A stretch of 64,000 nucleotides of DNA, taken from contig NZ_CP107785.1 of NCBI RefSeq assembly GCF_036345915.1, forward strand, positions 6,820,001 through 6,884,000, given 5' to 3'. Under the pieces are notes generated by a model. The model was not told the DNA's origin. It made no database searches and saw nothing but the letters and a program-made list of their open reading frames with translations. The first letter of the stretch is position 1, and each line of letters begins with the position of its first letter. Position numbers and translations under genes: made by a program. Source of the DNA: Nocardia sp. NBC_00565. GTDB lineage: Bacteria; Actinomycetota; Actinomycetes; Mycobacteriales; Mycobacteriaceae. Below, piece after piece: positions 16,551-25,034 of the stretch.

Positions 16551-17603
16551 ATGACCGTTGCTGCTGCCTACGCCATGTCCGCACCCGATGAGGCCTTCGA
16601 GAAGGTCACCATCGAACGCCGGGAACTCGGGCCGCGCGATGTGCTGATCGACGTCAAGTACGCGGGCATCTGCCACTCCGATATCCACACCGCCCGCGAC
16701 GAATGGGGCGGCGCCAAGTACCCGTGCGTCCCCGGCCACGAAATCGCGGGCATCGTCGCCGCGGTCGGTGGCCAGGTGACCAAGCATCAGATCGGCGATC
16801 GGGTCGGCGTCGGCTGCATGGTCGACTCCTGCGGCGTCTGTGGTCCCTGCCTGGCCAATGAGGAGCAGTACTGCGACAACGGGGCCACCATGACCTACAA
16901 CACCCCGGTGGATCCGGCGATCCAGCCCGGCGGTCACACGATGGGCGGCTACTCCACCCACGTCGTGGTCACCGAAAACTTCGTGGTGTCCATTCCCGAA
17001 GGCATCGGACTCGACGTCGCCGCGCCGCTGCTGTGTGCGGGCATCACATTGTTCTCCCCACTGCGGCACTGGAATGCGGGCCCGGGCAAACGGGTCGCGA
17101 TCATCGGTATGGGCGGGCTCGGACATGTCGGGGTGAAGATCGCCGCGGCGATGGGCGCCGAGGTCACGGTGCTGAGCCATTCGCTCAGCAAGCAGGAGGA
17201 CGGCAAGCGTTTCGGCGCGCAACACTACTACGCGACCGGCGACAAGCAGACCTTCCGCGACCTGCGCAACCGTTTCGACCTCATCCTCAATACTGTCTCG
17301 GCCGACCTGCCGATCAACGATTACCTGCGCCTGCTGAAGCTGGACGGCACTCTGGTGATCCTCGGTATTCCCGAAAATCCATTGAGCGTCAAACCTTTCA
17401 TTATCGCCGGGTACCGGCGGGCGCTGGCGGGTTCGATGATCGGCGGTATCGCACAGACCCAGGAGATGCTGAACTTCTGCGCCCAACACGGGATCGGCGC
17501 GGAGATCGAGCTGATCTCCGCCGACGAGATCGATGGGGCCTACGACCGGGTCGTCGCCAGCGATGTGCGCTACCGGTTCGTCATCGACGCCTCGACGATC
17601 TGA
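16551..17603 (+). CDS. Zinc-dependent alcohol dehydrogenase (AdhC/YahK type)
   Basis: A 350-aa medium-chain dehydrogenase. The catalytic zinc ligands are C41 (ICHSD), H63-E64 (GHEIAG) and a later Cys (LLCAGIT); the structural zinc site is C94, C97, C100 and C108 ([16 protein letters not shown]). The Rossmann motif is [17 protein letters not shown]. The pattern [24 protein letters not shown] and the DLILNTVSA segment fit the NADP-dependent cinnamyl/YahK-like aldehyde reductases such as M. tuberculosis AdhC. It likely reduces aldehydes to alcohols. The ATG at 16551 begins the conserved region; it is divergent from the protease gene. Confidence 0.9.
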   Translation: MTVAAAYAMSAPDEAFEKVTIERRELGPRDVLIDVKYAGICHSDIHTARDEWGGAKYPCVPGHEIAGIVAAVGGQVTKHQIGDRVGVGCMVDSCGVCGPCLANEEQYCDNGATMTYNTPVDPAIQPGGHTMGGYSTHVVVTENFVVSIPEGIGLDVAAPLLCAGITLFSPLRHWNAGPGKRVAIIGMGGLGHVGVKIAAAMGAEVTVLSHSLSKQEDGKRFGAQHYYATGDKQTFRDLRNRFDLILNTVSADLPINDYLRLLKLDGTLVILGIPENPLSVKPFIIAGYRRALAGSMIGGIAQTQEMLNFCAQHGIGAEIELISADEIDGAYDRVVASDVRYRFVIDASTI

Positions 17604-17661
17604 CCGCTCGGACGCGCATGTCGTCGAGCGAACCCGGCTGGCGGCTGGGTAGTTTGGCGAT

Positions 17662-18876
17662 GTGCCCGCGGATGAAGATCAATCGCCGCCCGACAATGAT
17701 GCGACGGTCACCGATACCGCTGTGGTCACCGCCGATGTGACGGCCGGGCCGCCGCCGTGGCTGTTGCGTGCGTTCCTGCTCGCCGCGGCGACGGTGGCCG
17801 GGCTGGTGTTCGGCTTCTGGATGCTGCAGAAGCTGCAGGGATTCCTGCTCGTGCTGCTGGTTTCGCTGTTCCTGGCGTTCGCGATCGAACCCGCGGTGAA
17901 CTGGCTCGCGGCGCGCGGAATGCGGCGTGGGGCGGCGACCGGACTGGTGTTTCTGGTGGTGACAGTCGCTTCCGTCGCATTCATCTGGACGCTCGGCGCG
18001 TTGCTCGTCGATCAGGTCACCGCGCTGGTCAAGAACGCACCCGACTATGCCGATGACGTGGTCCAGTGGGTGAATCGCACCTTCAAGACCGATATCTCGG
18101 GTGAGGATATCGAGAAGTACGCCACGGACTGGAGCTCGACCATCGACAAGTATCTGGTCGGGTTGGCGGGCAATGCGTGGGGTATCGGGACCGCTGCGAT
18201 CGGTGCGATCTTCCAGGCGCTCGGCGTACTGCTGTTCACCTACTACTTCGCCGCCGACGGCCCACGGTTCCGCAATGCCGTTTGCTCGCTGTTGCCGCCG
18301 CACCGGCAGCGCCCGGTGCTGCGGGCCTGGGATATCGCCGTCGAAAAGACCGGCGGCTACATCTATTCGCGCGGATTGCTCGCACTCTGTTCGGCCATCG
18401 CGCATTACGTCGCGCTGCGGGTGCTGGATGTGCCGTCCGCGTTCGCGCTCGCGCTGTGGGTCGGCGTTGTCTCGCAGTTCATTCCGACGGTCGGCACCTA
18501 TCTCGCCGGTGCGCTGCCGGTGCTGGTCGCGCTGGTGCACAGCCCGGCGGACGCGCTGTGGATTCTCGGCTTCATCGTGGTGTACCAGCAGTTCGAAAAC
18601 TATGTCCTGCAGCCGAGAATCACCGCGACCACGCTGGATATGCATCCAGCCGTCGCCTTCGGCGCGGTTATCGCGGGTGCGGCGATACTCGGTCCGACCG
18701 GTGCGCTGCTCGCGATTCCGGTCACCGCGACCGTGCAGGCCTTTTCCGGTGCCTACATCCGCCACTACGACGTCGAAGCGGATACCGATAAGCCGCCACC
18801 ACCGAAGAAACAACGAAAGTGGATCCGGCAGTTGACCATTCGTCTCACCGGCCGCGGGCGGCCACCGACCGAGTAG
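17662..18876 (+). CDS. AI-2E family transporter
   Basis: A 404-aa membrane protein of the AI-2E/PerM family: about eight hydrophobic segments, including LLRAFLLAAATVAGLVFGFWML, the paired LLVLLVSLFLAFAIEP and the conserved AIAHYVALRVLDVPSAFALALWVGVVSQFIPTVGTYLAGALPVLVAL, followed by the family FIVVYQQFENYVLQPRI. Family members export signals, siderophores or ions; the cargo here is unknown. The start is a GTG at 17662. The 3' end overlaps the antisense SDR remnant. Confidence 0.85.
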   Translation: MPADEDQSPPDNDATVTDTAVVTADVTAGPPPWLLRAFLLAAATVAGLVFGFWMLQKLQGFLLVLLVSLFLAFAIEPAVNWLAARGMRRGAATGLVFLVVTVASVAFIWTLGALLVDQVTALVKNAPDYADDVVQWVNRTFKTDISGEDIEKYATDWSSTIDKYLVGLAGNAWGIGTAAIGAIFQALGVLLFTYYFAADGPRFRNAVCSLLPPHRQRPVLRAWDIAVEKTGGYIYSRGLLALCSAIAHYVALRVLDVPSAFALALWVGVVSQFIPTVGTYLAGALPVLVALVHSPADALWILGFIVVYQQFENYVLQPRITATTLDMHPAVAFGAVIAGAAILGPTGALLAIPVTATVQAFSGAYIRHYDVEADTDKPPPPKKQRKWIRQLTIRLTGRGRPPTE

Positions 18877-19069
18877 ACATCACCCGCTGAGGGCGGTCGA
18901 ACACCTCCTCGGCGCGGTCCCGCGTCTGATACATGGCCCAGACCGTGTCCGCGATCCGGTCTGGGTCGAGAGCGTGCCCGTCGGCGATTCCATACTCGGC
19001 CGGGCCAGCGGTGACCATAGCGTTGATATCGCCGCGTTCTACCAGGCCACCGACGGTGAGGGGTGAGAA
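18843..19069 (-). pseudogene. Remnant of a short-chain dehydrogenase C terminus
   Basis: On the minus strand a frame reads VGGLVERGDINAMVTAGPAE, continues with YGIADGHALDPDRIADTVW and AMYQTRDRAEEVFD, and stops inside the 3' end of the AI-2E gene. This resembles the tail of SDR-family oxidoreductases (D-P-x-x-I-A-x-x-x-W repeated near the end). The Rossmann and catalytic parts are absent and a stop lies just upstream. The upstream part is not found on the far side of the neighbouring TnpB element, so the insertion was accompanied by loss of DNA or occurred in an already broken gene. Confidence 0.55.
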
Positions 19070-20850
19070 CTGTTGTGCTGTTCGTCAGCGTTTCTCGGTG
19101 TTCCTCTGTGTTTGTCGACCGTGAGATGTGGGGTGCAAGATCGGGGGTGTGTTGTCGGTACCCGGCCGCTGTGGAACACGATCAACTTGAACACGTGTAA
19201 TTCACACGGGTATTCGCGTTCCATCCAGTGATCACCCAATGTAGGCTTCGAACATGCATTCGGGCGGGGGAGTCGCTGTCGCTACGACCGCCGCGCCATC
19301 GGCCACGACGGGTGGGCACCGGTGAGGGGGGAGCCGTGAAAAGATTCGAGCCTCGACCGGGTTTCGTGGTGCAGGCATACCGGTACGCGCTGGACCCGAA
19401 CGTAGGTCAGGAACACGCGCTGCGCTCGCATTGCGGTGCGGCTCGCGCCGCCTACAACTGGGCGGTGTCGTGGGTATCGGCATCGTGGTCTCAACGCAAA
19501 GCCGAACAGTCCTACGGCATTGCCGAGGCCGAGCTGACCGACTGGCGTCGGTGGTCGCTACCCGCCCTGCGGAAAGCGTTCAACCAGGTTAAACACACCG
19601 ATCCGCGGTTCGCGTCCTGGTGGGCCGAGAACTCCAAGGAGGCGTATTCCACCGGTTTGGCCAACGCCGCGACCGCGTTCGACAACTACGCGACATCCAA
19701 ACGTGGTCGACGCAAGGGCACGCGGATGGGATTGCCGCGCCGCAAGTCCAAGCACACAGCACCATTGACGTGCCGGTTCACCACCGGAACCATCCGGGTC
19801 GACGCCGACCGCCGCCACGTGACCCTGCCGAGGCTCGGTGCTATCCGAACCCACGAATCCACCCGCAAGCTCGCGCGGCGTCTCGAGAACGGCACCGCAC
19901 GGGTCCTGTCCGCGACTGTCCGGTATGTGCGGGGACGGTGGTTCGTGTCATTTCAGGTCGAGGTCGAGCGGGAGCCCACCCGACCGGCCCGCCCTGATGT
20001 CACGGTCGGTGTAGATCTGGGTGTCACGACGCTCGCGGTCACGGCCGACTCCGATGGGGAGATCCGCTACCTCCCGAACCCGAAGCACTACGACACCAAC
20101 CTCGAGCGCCTGCGGCGTCTGTCCCGTCGCGTATCGCGGCGCAGAGGCCCAGACCGGCGCACCGGGCAGAAGCCGTCCACGCGCTGGCGTAAGGCGAATG
20201 CGGAACGCAACCGGGTACATCACCGGGTGGCGAACCTGCGCACCGATGCTGTCCACAAGCTCACCACCAGCATCGCAACCGAGTACGGCGCCATGGTGGT
20301 CGAAGACCTCAACGTCGCTGGGATGCTGCGCAATCGACGGCTGGCACGCAAGATCGCCGATGCCGGATTCGGGGAGATTCGACGACAACTCACCTATAAA
20401 TCCGAGTGGAGCGGCGGTGCGGTGCATGTCGCTGACCGCTGGTTCCCCTCGTCCAAAACCTGCTCGGGCTGTGGCGCGGTGAAAGCCAAACTACCGCTGC
20501 ATGTCCGGGTATTCACCTGCGACGAATGCCCGCTCGTACTCGACCGGGACGTGAACGCCGCACGTAACCTCGCCGCGTTGACGTTGCACTGCACGACAGG
20601 TAGCGGAGTGGCCGCAGACCTGGGCGCGTCAGCGCCGAAACCTCGTGGAGCCGACCGCAAGACCCGCGCCACCGCCGGTAGCCGCAAGGCCGCGGGCGAG
20701 CGGGCTGGTGGCGAAACCCGCAATCGCGGACAGAAGCGAGAGACCGTCATCAGGACACCGCAGCCCTCGTGCCGCGGTGACACCGTTACGGACCTTTCCG
20801 GCCGAAAGCCCGGAAATGCTGAGATTCGTCGAGAATCAAAGCAACGGTGA
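19070..20850 (+). mobile_element. TnpB-only insertion element (IS200/IS605- or IS607-like)
   Basis: A stretch carrying tnpB but no transposase (neither a Y1 TnpA nor a serine recombinase is visible). The left boundary is placed where the SDR remnant loses its frame. The right boundary must be near 20830: from 20836 a different, minus-strand gene remnant begins. Near that end two short inverted repeats occur, TTTCCGG/CCGGAAA around 20800-20820 and GATTC/GAATC around 20822-20837, which could be the structured right end and part of a guide RNA. Boundaries are uncertain by tens of bases, and no target duplication was identified. Confidence 0.6.
19336..20850 (+). CDS. tnpB: TnpB, RNA-guided nuclease of an IS605-type element
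   Basis: A 504-aa TnpB with an intact RuvC core: D227 (TVGVDLGVT), E323 (VVEDLNVAGM) and an Asp in LDRDVNAARN (403/405). The zinc finger is C376-x2-C379 and C395-x2-C398. An N-terminal helix-turn region (GQEHALRSHCGAARAAYNWAV) is typical. TnpB cuts DNA guided by an RNA made from the element's right end, helping the element persist. The GTG at 19336 has GAGGGGGGAG upstream. The tail beyond residue 420 is long and basic and its last residues are probably read from DNA outside the element. With all catalytic residues present the nuclease may be active. Confidence 0.85.
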   Translation: MKRFEPRPGFVVQAYRYALDPNVGQEHALRSHCGAARAAYNWAVSWVSASWSQRKAEQSYGIAEAELTDWRRWSLPALRKAFNQVKHTDPRFASWWAENSKEAYSTGLANAATAFDNYATSKRGRRKGTRMGLPRRKSKHTAPLTCRFTTGTIRVDADRRHVTLPRLGAIRTHESTRKLARRLENGTARVLSATVRYVRGRWFVSFQVEVEREPTRPARPDVTVGVDLGVTTLAVTADSDGEIRYLPNPKHYDTNLERLRRLSRRVSRRRGPDRRTGQKPSTRWRKANAERNRVHHRVANLRTDAVHKLTTSIATEYGAMVVEDLNVAGMLRNRRLARKIADAGFGEIRRQLTYKSEWSGGAVHVADRWFPSSKTCSGCGAVKAKLPLHVRVFTCDECPLVLDRDVNAARNLAALTLHCTTGSGVAADLGASAPKPRGADRKTRATAGSRKAAGERAGGETRNRGQKRETVIRTPQPSCRGDTVTDLSGRKPGNAEIRRESKQR

Positions 20851-21137
20851 GGGCGTAATTGCGAGGGCGAGTTGGCCGAGCATCGGCAGCATGGGGCGGA
20901 CGCTGGACAGACCGGCGGCGAAGATCAGGCCACCATTGCTGCGGTCCAACATTCCGGGAAATACGGACTCGACCACGGCCACTGCGGGCCAGACCCAGTC
21001 GAAGGCGGATTATGCTGTGGCGACGTCCATTTCGGTGAGACTGCGTTTGCCGGGCCCGCAGCCGCGGTAAGGACGCTCGCGGCGGCGGCCGGAGCGGCGA
21101 GTATCAGTTGCTTCGGTGTACCGACTTGGCTCGACAT
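20836..21137 (-). pseudogene. Frameshifted small secreted protein
   Basis: The ATG at 21137 has AGGGGGA just upstream and opens a signal-peptide-like frame (PKQLILAAPAAAASVLTAAAGPANA, probable cleavage after ANA). After about residue 48 the frame becomes unlikely (HNPPSTGSGPQWPW), whereas the next frame continues sensibly as AFDWVWPAVAVVESVFPGML and then GGLIFAAGLSSVRPM and LPMLGQLALAITPSP-LL-stop at 20836. A single frameshift near 21000 therefore seems to break the gene. The 3' end overlaps the last codons of tnpB. Function unknown. Confidence 0.5.
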
Positions 21138-21319
21138 GTGTATTCCCCCTGTGGAATCGGCTCGACATCGACCGGTAGTCCTTCGGCGATCGTCGTGATG
21201 TTGAGATCCCCGCGAGCGTCCGACAGGTGAAACCACACGAGCGTGCTGTCGGCGTCATCCAGCTTGATCACGCCGGTGCCGTTACGCGGCTTCCATCGCC
21301 ACACTGTGCCGGTTTCCAT
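21104..21319 (-). CDS. Cold-shock-domain-like small protein
   Basis: A 71-aa protein beginning METGTVWRWKPRNGTGVIKLDDADSTLVWFHLSDARG, which follows the layout of cold-shock domains (GTVKWFN..KGFGFI....DVFVHFSAI) with aromatic residues in both RNP-like positions (VWRW; LVWFHLS). The second half is divergent. It probably binds single-stranded nucleic acid. ATG at 21319 follows GAGGGGCACTGGA. The 3' end overlaps the start of the small secreted protein gene by 34 bp on the same strand. This is a weak, short homologue, so moderate confidence. Confidence 0.5.
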   Translation of the reverse strand: METGTVWRWKPRNGTGVIKLDDADSTLVWFHLSDARGDLNITTIAEGLPVDVEPIPQGEYTCRAKSVHRSN

Positions 21320-21562
21320 TCCAGTGCCCCTCTCCTGTCGCGGCCTACTCAGTCGCGTTCCATGATCGCTCGAAATCCCCTCGCGCCAAGGCAGATTCGC
21401 TACATTCAGCGATCCTGTGCTGGCCGAGCCACCTGCACTGATGAAAGTGCGACACCCGGTCCGTCCGATGTCAAGTTAATCGACCGAGGTGTATCGAGGA
21501 TAGAGATAAAGCCCGGTCCGTCCCTCGGACCGGGCTCAGCAACTCCGCCTACGTGAGCGCGA

Positions 21563-21781
21563 CTACGGACACTCGAACTCTTCGGCTGCTACGCCAGCGG
21601 CAAAGGCATCCCACTCGCCGGGCGTGAACACCAGCGCCGGACCAGTACGGTTCTTGGAATCTCGTACGCCGACCATGCGTCCTCGAGATGCGCTACTTCC
21701 ACACACTGTCCCCCTGTGTCGCTGTGGCCTGCTCTTGAACCACTGAGTGCCGGACAGGTCAACGTCGTACTTGTCGGTCAC
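21563..21781 (-). CDS. DUF397 protein with two compensating frameshifts
   Basis: A 72-aa frame with the DUF397 ends intact (DLSGTQWFKS at the start; VGVRDSKNRTGPALVFTPGEWDAF at the end). The middle reads RPQRHRGTVCGSSASRGR, unlike the family. The +1 frame of the same stretch reads AGHSDTGGQCVEVAHLED, the expected family core, so one shift between about 21712 and 21736 and a second near 21678 restore each other. The product would carry a scrambled core and is probably non-functional or altered. DUF397 proteins act with Scr1/XRE regulators such as 22044-22928; an intact paralogue lies directly upstream. A GTG at 21808 is an alternative start. Confidence 0.6.
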   Translation of the reverse strand: MTDKYDVDLSGTQWFKSRPQRHRGTVCGSSASRGRMVGVRDSKNRTGPALVFTPGEWDAFAAGVAAEEFECP

Positions 21782-21840
21782 GCGATGAACTCCGTTGCGA
21801 CCGTTCACAATAGGTATCTACTTGCTATACCTCTCGCAGG

Positions 21841-22047
21841 CTAGGGTCGATCGAACTCGCCATCGCGCGCACCACCGACAAACGCATCCCACTCGCCGGG
21901 AGTGAAGACCAGCGCCGGTCCGGTCGGGTTCTTCGAGTCACGGACCCCAACCTGACCGTCATCGAGGAATGCGACCTCAACACATTCCTTGCCCGCCGAG
22001 CTACGGCTGCTCTTGAACCAGTTCGCCCCGGACAGATCAACGATCAC
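21841..22047 (-). CDS. DUF397 domain protein
   Basis: A 68-aa complete DUF397 protein: DLSGANWFKSSRSSAGKECV, EVAFLDDGQVGVRDSKNPT, GPALVFTPGEWDAFVGG. These small acidic proteins are encoded directly after Scr1/WhiJ-type HTH regulators in actinobacteria and are thought to modulate them in a toxin-antitoxin-like or developmental switch. Here the GTG start overlaps the TGA of the regulator gene (GTGA), so the two are translationally coupled. Confidence 0.85.
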   Translation of the reverse strand: MIVDLSGANWFKSSRSSAGKECVEVAFLDDGQVGVRDSKNPTGPALVFTPGEWDAFVGGARDGEFDRP

Positions 22048-22928
22048 GACAGATACTCCCTTGCTTTCGTCCGGAGCATGGTCCGGCTGCTAACGGCGTC
22101 CAGCGCTGCATGCTGGATCGTCGCGGACGCTCTACGGTAACCCGCGACATCCGCCGCACGCTCAAGGTACATGTCACCGGTGTAGTTCTCGACGTAGATT
22201 ACGGTCGGCTCGGTAACACCTTCGTCGTCGGGCGCGAAGTCCAAGATCACAAATGGGCCGATCGGTGCGCCAAGCGGGACCCCGGCAGAGTATGGAAGTA
22301 TGCGGATTCCCACATTGTCCTTGGTACTCATATCCGCGAGGTGACGCAGCTGCCCTGCCATCGTTGCCGGACTGCCGACGATGGTGTGGAGTACCGACTC
22401 GTGGAGCACCACATCAACTTTCGTCGGGTTCGTCTTTCGGGTGATAACTGCCTGTCGTTCCATTCGAACCCGAATGCGGCCCTCCTGCTCCTCCTCGGAG
22501 TCATGAGGAAACCAGATCCGATCAAGTGCGCGCGCATAAGCGGCGGTCTGTAGCAAACCGGGCATCAGGTCAGGCCGGTAGATCGTCATCGCGTCCGCCG
22601 TCCACTCCAGATCGACGTACATGACGAATCCGTCGGGGATGAGATCGCCGAACGCGTGCCACCAACTCTTCACGTCAGCTTGTTGAGCGAGCCCGACCAT
22701 GACCGCAGTCCGCTCCTCGCCGAAGCCGAGAATGTCGCACAGCTGCTGGACATCGGCTTTCCGGATCTTGCCTTCCTCTCCTCGTTCGATCCGACCGAGC
22801 TTGCTGATGCTCCACTCCATCGGCTTGGCGACTGCCGCGAGAGTCAGCCCTTCCGCGGTGCGCTGCTTGCGCAGGTACCGACCGAGCTGACGGCGCGGGA
22901 GCGCCTTGCGTGAGGCGTCGTCAGCCAT
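22044..22928 (-). CDS. Scr1-family HTH regulator (XRE + DUF5753)
   Basis: A 294-aa regulator. The N-terminal XRE HTH spans about residues 12-70 (LGRYLRKQRTAEGLTLAAVAKPMEWSISKLGRIERGEEGKIRKADVQQL). The rest is a DUF5753 domain with YVDLEWTADAMTIYRPDLMPGLLQTAAYARAL, DVVLHESVLHTIVGSPATMAGQLRHL and ILPYSAGVP..PFVILDF. It pairs with the DUF397 proteins downstream in the WhiJ-like arrangement. It is divergent from the a-b-c cassette starting at 23187, with TTTGGCAA repeats in between, so it may control both directions. Confidence 0.88.
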   Translation of the reverse strand: MADDASRKALPRRQLGRYLRKQRTAEGLTLAAVAKPMEWSISKLGRIERGEEGKIRKADVQQLCDILGFGEERTAVMVGLAQQADVKSWWHAFGDLIPDGFVMYVDLEWTADAMTIYRPDLMPGLLQTAAYARALDRIWFPHDSEEEQEGRIRVRMERQAVITRKTNPTKVDVVLHESVLHTIVGSPATMAGQLRHLADMSTKDNVGIRILPYSAGVPLGAPIGPFVILDFAPDDEGVTEPTVIYVENYTGDMYLERAADVAGYRRASATIQHAALDAVSSRTMLRTKAREYLS

Positions 22929-22953
22929 CTCGCCGGCTCCTTTTCGTGTTCAG

Positions 22954-22983
22954 TTTGGCAAGGTGGCGTGATCATTTTGGCAA
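22954..22983. promoter_or_regulatory. Direct repeats TTTGGCAA, candidate regulator site
   Basis: TTTGGCAA occurs at 22954-22961 and 22976-22983, 22 bp apart (two helical turns), with further TGGCA-like motifs to about 23055. They lie between the divergent Scr1 regulator and the a-b-c cassette. A role as regulator binding sites is inferred only from position and spacing. Confidence 0.4.
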
Positions 22984-23186
22984 CCCATCTTGGCCAGTCT
23001 GGCACTAGCTCAGGGGATTTAGGGCAATTTTGCCGAATCTCCAAGCTGGCAAAGCCATTTTGACTGTCCAGAGGTGTGATGGATACGCGCTCCGGAGAGA
23101 CAACTCTCCTGACTTCCCTCATCGAGGATGGTTTTCTCAGGGGCCGGGCGCACCTCAGCCATAGTCGATGCACCGGAGGTCGGCAG

Positions 23187-23378
23187 ATGCCGAACAACGA
23201 GCTTCCGCAACGTAATCCGTTCTCTGGGCCACCACGCGCCTACCCAGGCGCACCCTCGGATGTGGTGGAGCGGTTCGCGGACGCGGTCCGCGAGTGGGCA
23301 GGCCCCATGAAATCGTCCCGGTGCCGGGGTGCAGAAACAACCCCCGGCATCGGGCGTGCCAGCCGCGTGGAGGAATGA
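23187..23378 (+). CDS. Cassette protein a1 (63 aa, unknown)
   Basis: A 63-aa protein with no family I recognise. Its N-terminal half is [20 protein letters not shown] then APSDVVERFADAVREWAG; after it comes KSSRCRG. A second copy of the same length, about 60% identical by eye, is at 59539-59730. The ATG has GGAGGT (23175-23180) at 6 bp and the same GGTCGGCA spacer precedes both copies. Its stop overlaps the ATG of the next gene, so a, b and c are translated as a unit. The helix DVVERFADAVREWA looks amphipathic and may bind a partner. Confidence 0.6.
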   Translation: MPNNELPQRNPFSGPPRAYPGAPSDVVERFADAVREWAGPMKSSRCRGAETTPGIGRASRVEE

Positions 23379-23692
23379 TGCGCCGAGATCGATTGCGTAC
23401 CACCGAATCACCGGACGGCCGGAAGGTCGCCACCTGGCAGTTGTGGCGTCACGATTGCCAAGTTCTCCGCATCCAGAATCGGGCTGACGCGTCACCAGGC
23501 CGCCGATGGCCCAGCGGTTCAACGCTGCCCGCCGCAGGTCCAGGCTTGGTGGTATTCGACGGCCCGCCGGACTTATGGGAAGCTCGAGAGGCTTTCCGCG
23601 GTCATCTTGATCTCTGGAATGCAGTGCGCGTGGACTATTGGGCCGCCATGTTCTGCAAGACAGACCTTCCAGCCCCCACCACGGACGTTTAG
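23378..23692 (+). CDS. Cassette protein b1 (104 aa, unknown)
   Basis: A 104-aa protein (MRRDRLRTTESPDGRKVATW..., ending LWNAVRVDYWAAMFCKTDLPAP). The paralogue at 59730-60053 keeps MRRDxLRTTxxxDGRKxAxWQL, an ILRxQ strand, a FD-x-x-P-D-L turn and the C-terminal DLWxAxRxDYWAAxxCxTDLP. No known domain is recognised. The strand-rich start and the helix rich in W/Y suggest a small folded protein. Its start overlaps the stop of a1 (either ATG of an ATGATG pair, 23375 or 23378). A TAG ends it 2 bp before the start of c1. Confidence 0.6.
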   Translation: MRRDRLRTTESPDGRKVATWQLWRHDCQVLRIQNRADASPGRRWPSGSTLPAAGPGLVVFDGPPDLWEAREAFRGHLDLWNAVRVDYWAAMFCKTDLPAPTTDV

Positions 23693-23694
23693 CC

Positions 23695-23988
23695 GTGGTG
23701 TCCGAGATCGAGCGCAGGCGGCAGAACGACATCGCCCCTTCGGTGAAGACGCTACTCGCGGCCTTCCACGAAGACACCCGGTTAAAGTTGGAGCGGGCTC
23801 CCGCGGATAGCACCCCGCTGTACCACCGCGCGGACGGTTCGCTGTGCGGGGTTGACGAACACGGCTGGCTCGTGGAATACGACGACCTGGACAAAGACGA
23901 AGTAATCAGTATCAAGCCGACTAGCGTTCGAGATAGAGAAGATAGCGAGGTAGAAGAAATGCCTTGCAATACTACATTTCTCGACTAG
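23695..23988 (+). CDS. Cassette protein c1 (97 aa, unknown)
   Basis: A 97-aa protein whose core NDIAPSVKTLLAAFHEDT, LYHRADGSLC, DEHGWLVEYDDLD and ISIKPTSV is kept in the paralogue at 60046-60294. No family is recognised. The compact acidic core and conserved RADGSLC..DGWL.EYDDLD resemble a small beta-rich domain. The start is one of two adjacent GTG codons (23695 or 23698), directly after b1. Compared with the paralogue it has 15 or so extra C-terminal residues. It is the most conserved member of the cassette. Confidence 0.6.
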   Translation: MVSEIERRRQNDIAPSVKTLLAAFHEDTRLKLERAPADSTPLYHRADGSLCGVDEHGWLVEYDDLDKDEVISIKPTSVRDREDSEVEEMPCNTTFLD

Positions 23989-24137
23989 CCGCCATCGTCG
24001 TCCGCGAGATATCCCATTCGCGACTGCTGCCCAGTACCGATACATCGCCTCGACGGGGCCGATGTTGTGCGAGTGCCCAGCGAACTCGCCGGGCGGATAT
24101 CGCATCGCGGCGCGGACCGGTGACAGATGCTGGAGCG

Positions 24138-24869
24138 ATGGCGATTCTGCTGGCACTGGCCTCGATGTGCTCGACGCTGGTCGGCGGCTTCGTCGCGGTC
24201 CGGATCGGCGACCGCAAACACCTGGTGCTCGGACTGGCGGCCGGCGTCATGTTGGGTGTCGTGTTCTTCGACCTGCTACCGGAGGCGCTGAAACAGTCGG
24301 GGCAGATCGTGCTCGGCGTTCCGGCGGCGCTCATCGCCACCGTTTTCGGGTTCCTCACCATCCACGTCATCGAACGCGCGGTCGCCATCCACACCGGCCA
24401 CGAGGGCGAATTCGGTTCGCACAAGCACGGTTTCGAATCCGTCGGCCTACTCGCCGCCGCCGGACTCATCTTCCACAGCACCCTCGACGGACTCGGCATC
24501 GGTTTGGGTTTCCAAGCCGGAGCCACCGTCGGTGTCGCGGTCGCCATCGCCGTCATCTGTCACGACTTCGCCGACGGTTTCAACACTTTCACCATCACCA
24601 CCCTCTATGGCAACGCCCGCAAACGCGCCCTCACCCTGCTCGCCCTGGACGCCATCGCGCCGGTGGTCGGCGCGGTCATCGGCACCGTCATCCGCGTCCC
24701 CGCCGACACCGTCGGCCTCTACCTCGGCTATTTCGCGGGCTTCCTGCTCTACCTCGCCACCGCCGACATCCTCCCCGAAGCCCACGCCGAACACCCCTCC
24801 CGCCTCACCCTCGCCTGCACCGTCACCGGCGCCACCTTCATGCTCGTCGTAGCCACCCTCAGCCACTGA
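24138..24869 (+). CDS. ZIP-family metal transporter
   Basis: A 243-aa membrane protein with about eight transmembrane segments and the ZIP metal-site helices: TM4 GLIFHSTLDGLGIGLGF and TM5 AVICHDFADGFNTF, with His, Asp and Asn residues in the transport path. A loop with HTGHEGEFGSHKHGFE may bind metal. It should import Zn, Fe or Mn, or move divalent metal across the membrane. The ATG at 24138 begins the first membrane segment but its GGAG is only 2 bp away; an in-frame GTG at 24120 is an alternative. It converges on metE. Confidence 0.82.
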   Translation: MAILLALASMCSTLVGGFVAVRIGDRKHLVLGLAAGVMLGVVFFDLLPEALKQSGQIVLGVPAALIATVFGFLTIHVIERAVAIHTGHEGEFGSHKHGFESVGLLAAAGLIFHSTLDGLGIGLGFQAGATVGVAVAIAVICHDFADGFNTFTITTLYGNARKRALTLLALDAIAPVVGAVIGTVIRVPADTVGLYLGYFAGFLLYLATADILPEAHAEHPSRLTLACTVTGATFMLVVATLSH

Positions 24870-24992
24870 CCGATACGGTCCAGCAGTGCTGGATGCGGCG
24901 GTGGCGCTGGACAAGTCTCGGGCCGCGGCGAGTACCGCGGTGTCGATTCGATCTTCGCGCGCGCGGCCCGGCATCAGAACACCGGGCGCGGC

Positions 24993-25018
24993 ACGCCTCC
25001 ATGCCATGAGATATGGAG
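24993..25018. terminator. Hairpin between convergent ZIP and metE genes
   Basis: GCCTCCAT (24993-25000) pairs perfectly with ATGGAGGC (25011-25018) around a 10-bp loop. It lies between the stop of the ZIP gene and the stop of metE, so it may terminate both transcripts. No long T tract is present. Confidence 0.5.
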
Positions 25019-25034
25019 GCGGCCTCAGCAGGTA

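Noticed and set aside
22044..22928. Scr1 regulator plus DUF397 as a classical toxin-antitoxin pair
   Set aside because: No toxin-like enzyme is visible; family knowledge supports a regulator with modulators, so toxicity was not claimed.
24001..24137. Minus-strand frame with GEFAGHSHNIGPVEAMYRYW-like text near 24000-24100
   Set aside because: No family is recognised, no start with a ribosome site is present, and it overlaps the cassette and ZIP genes.
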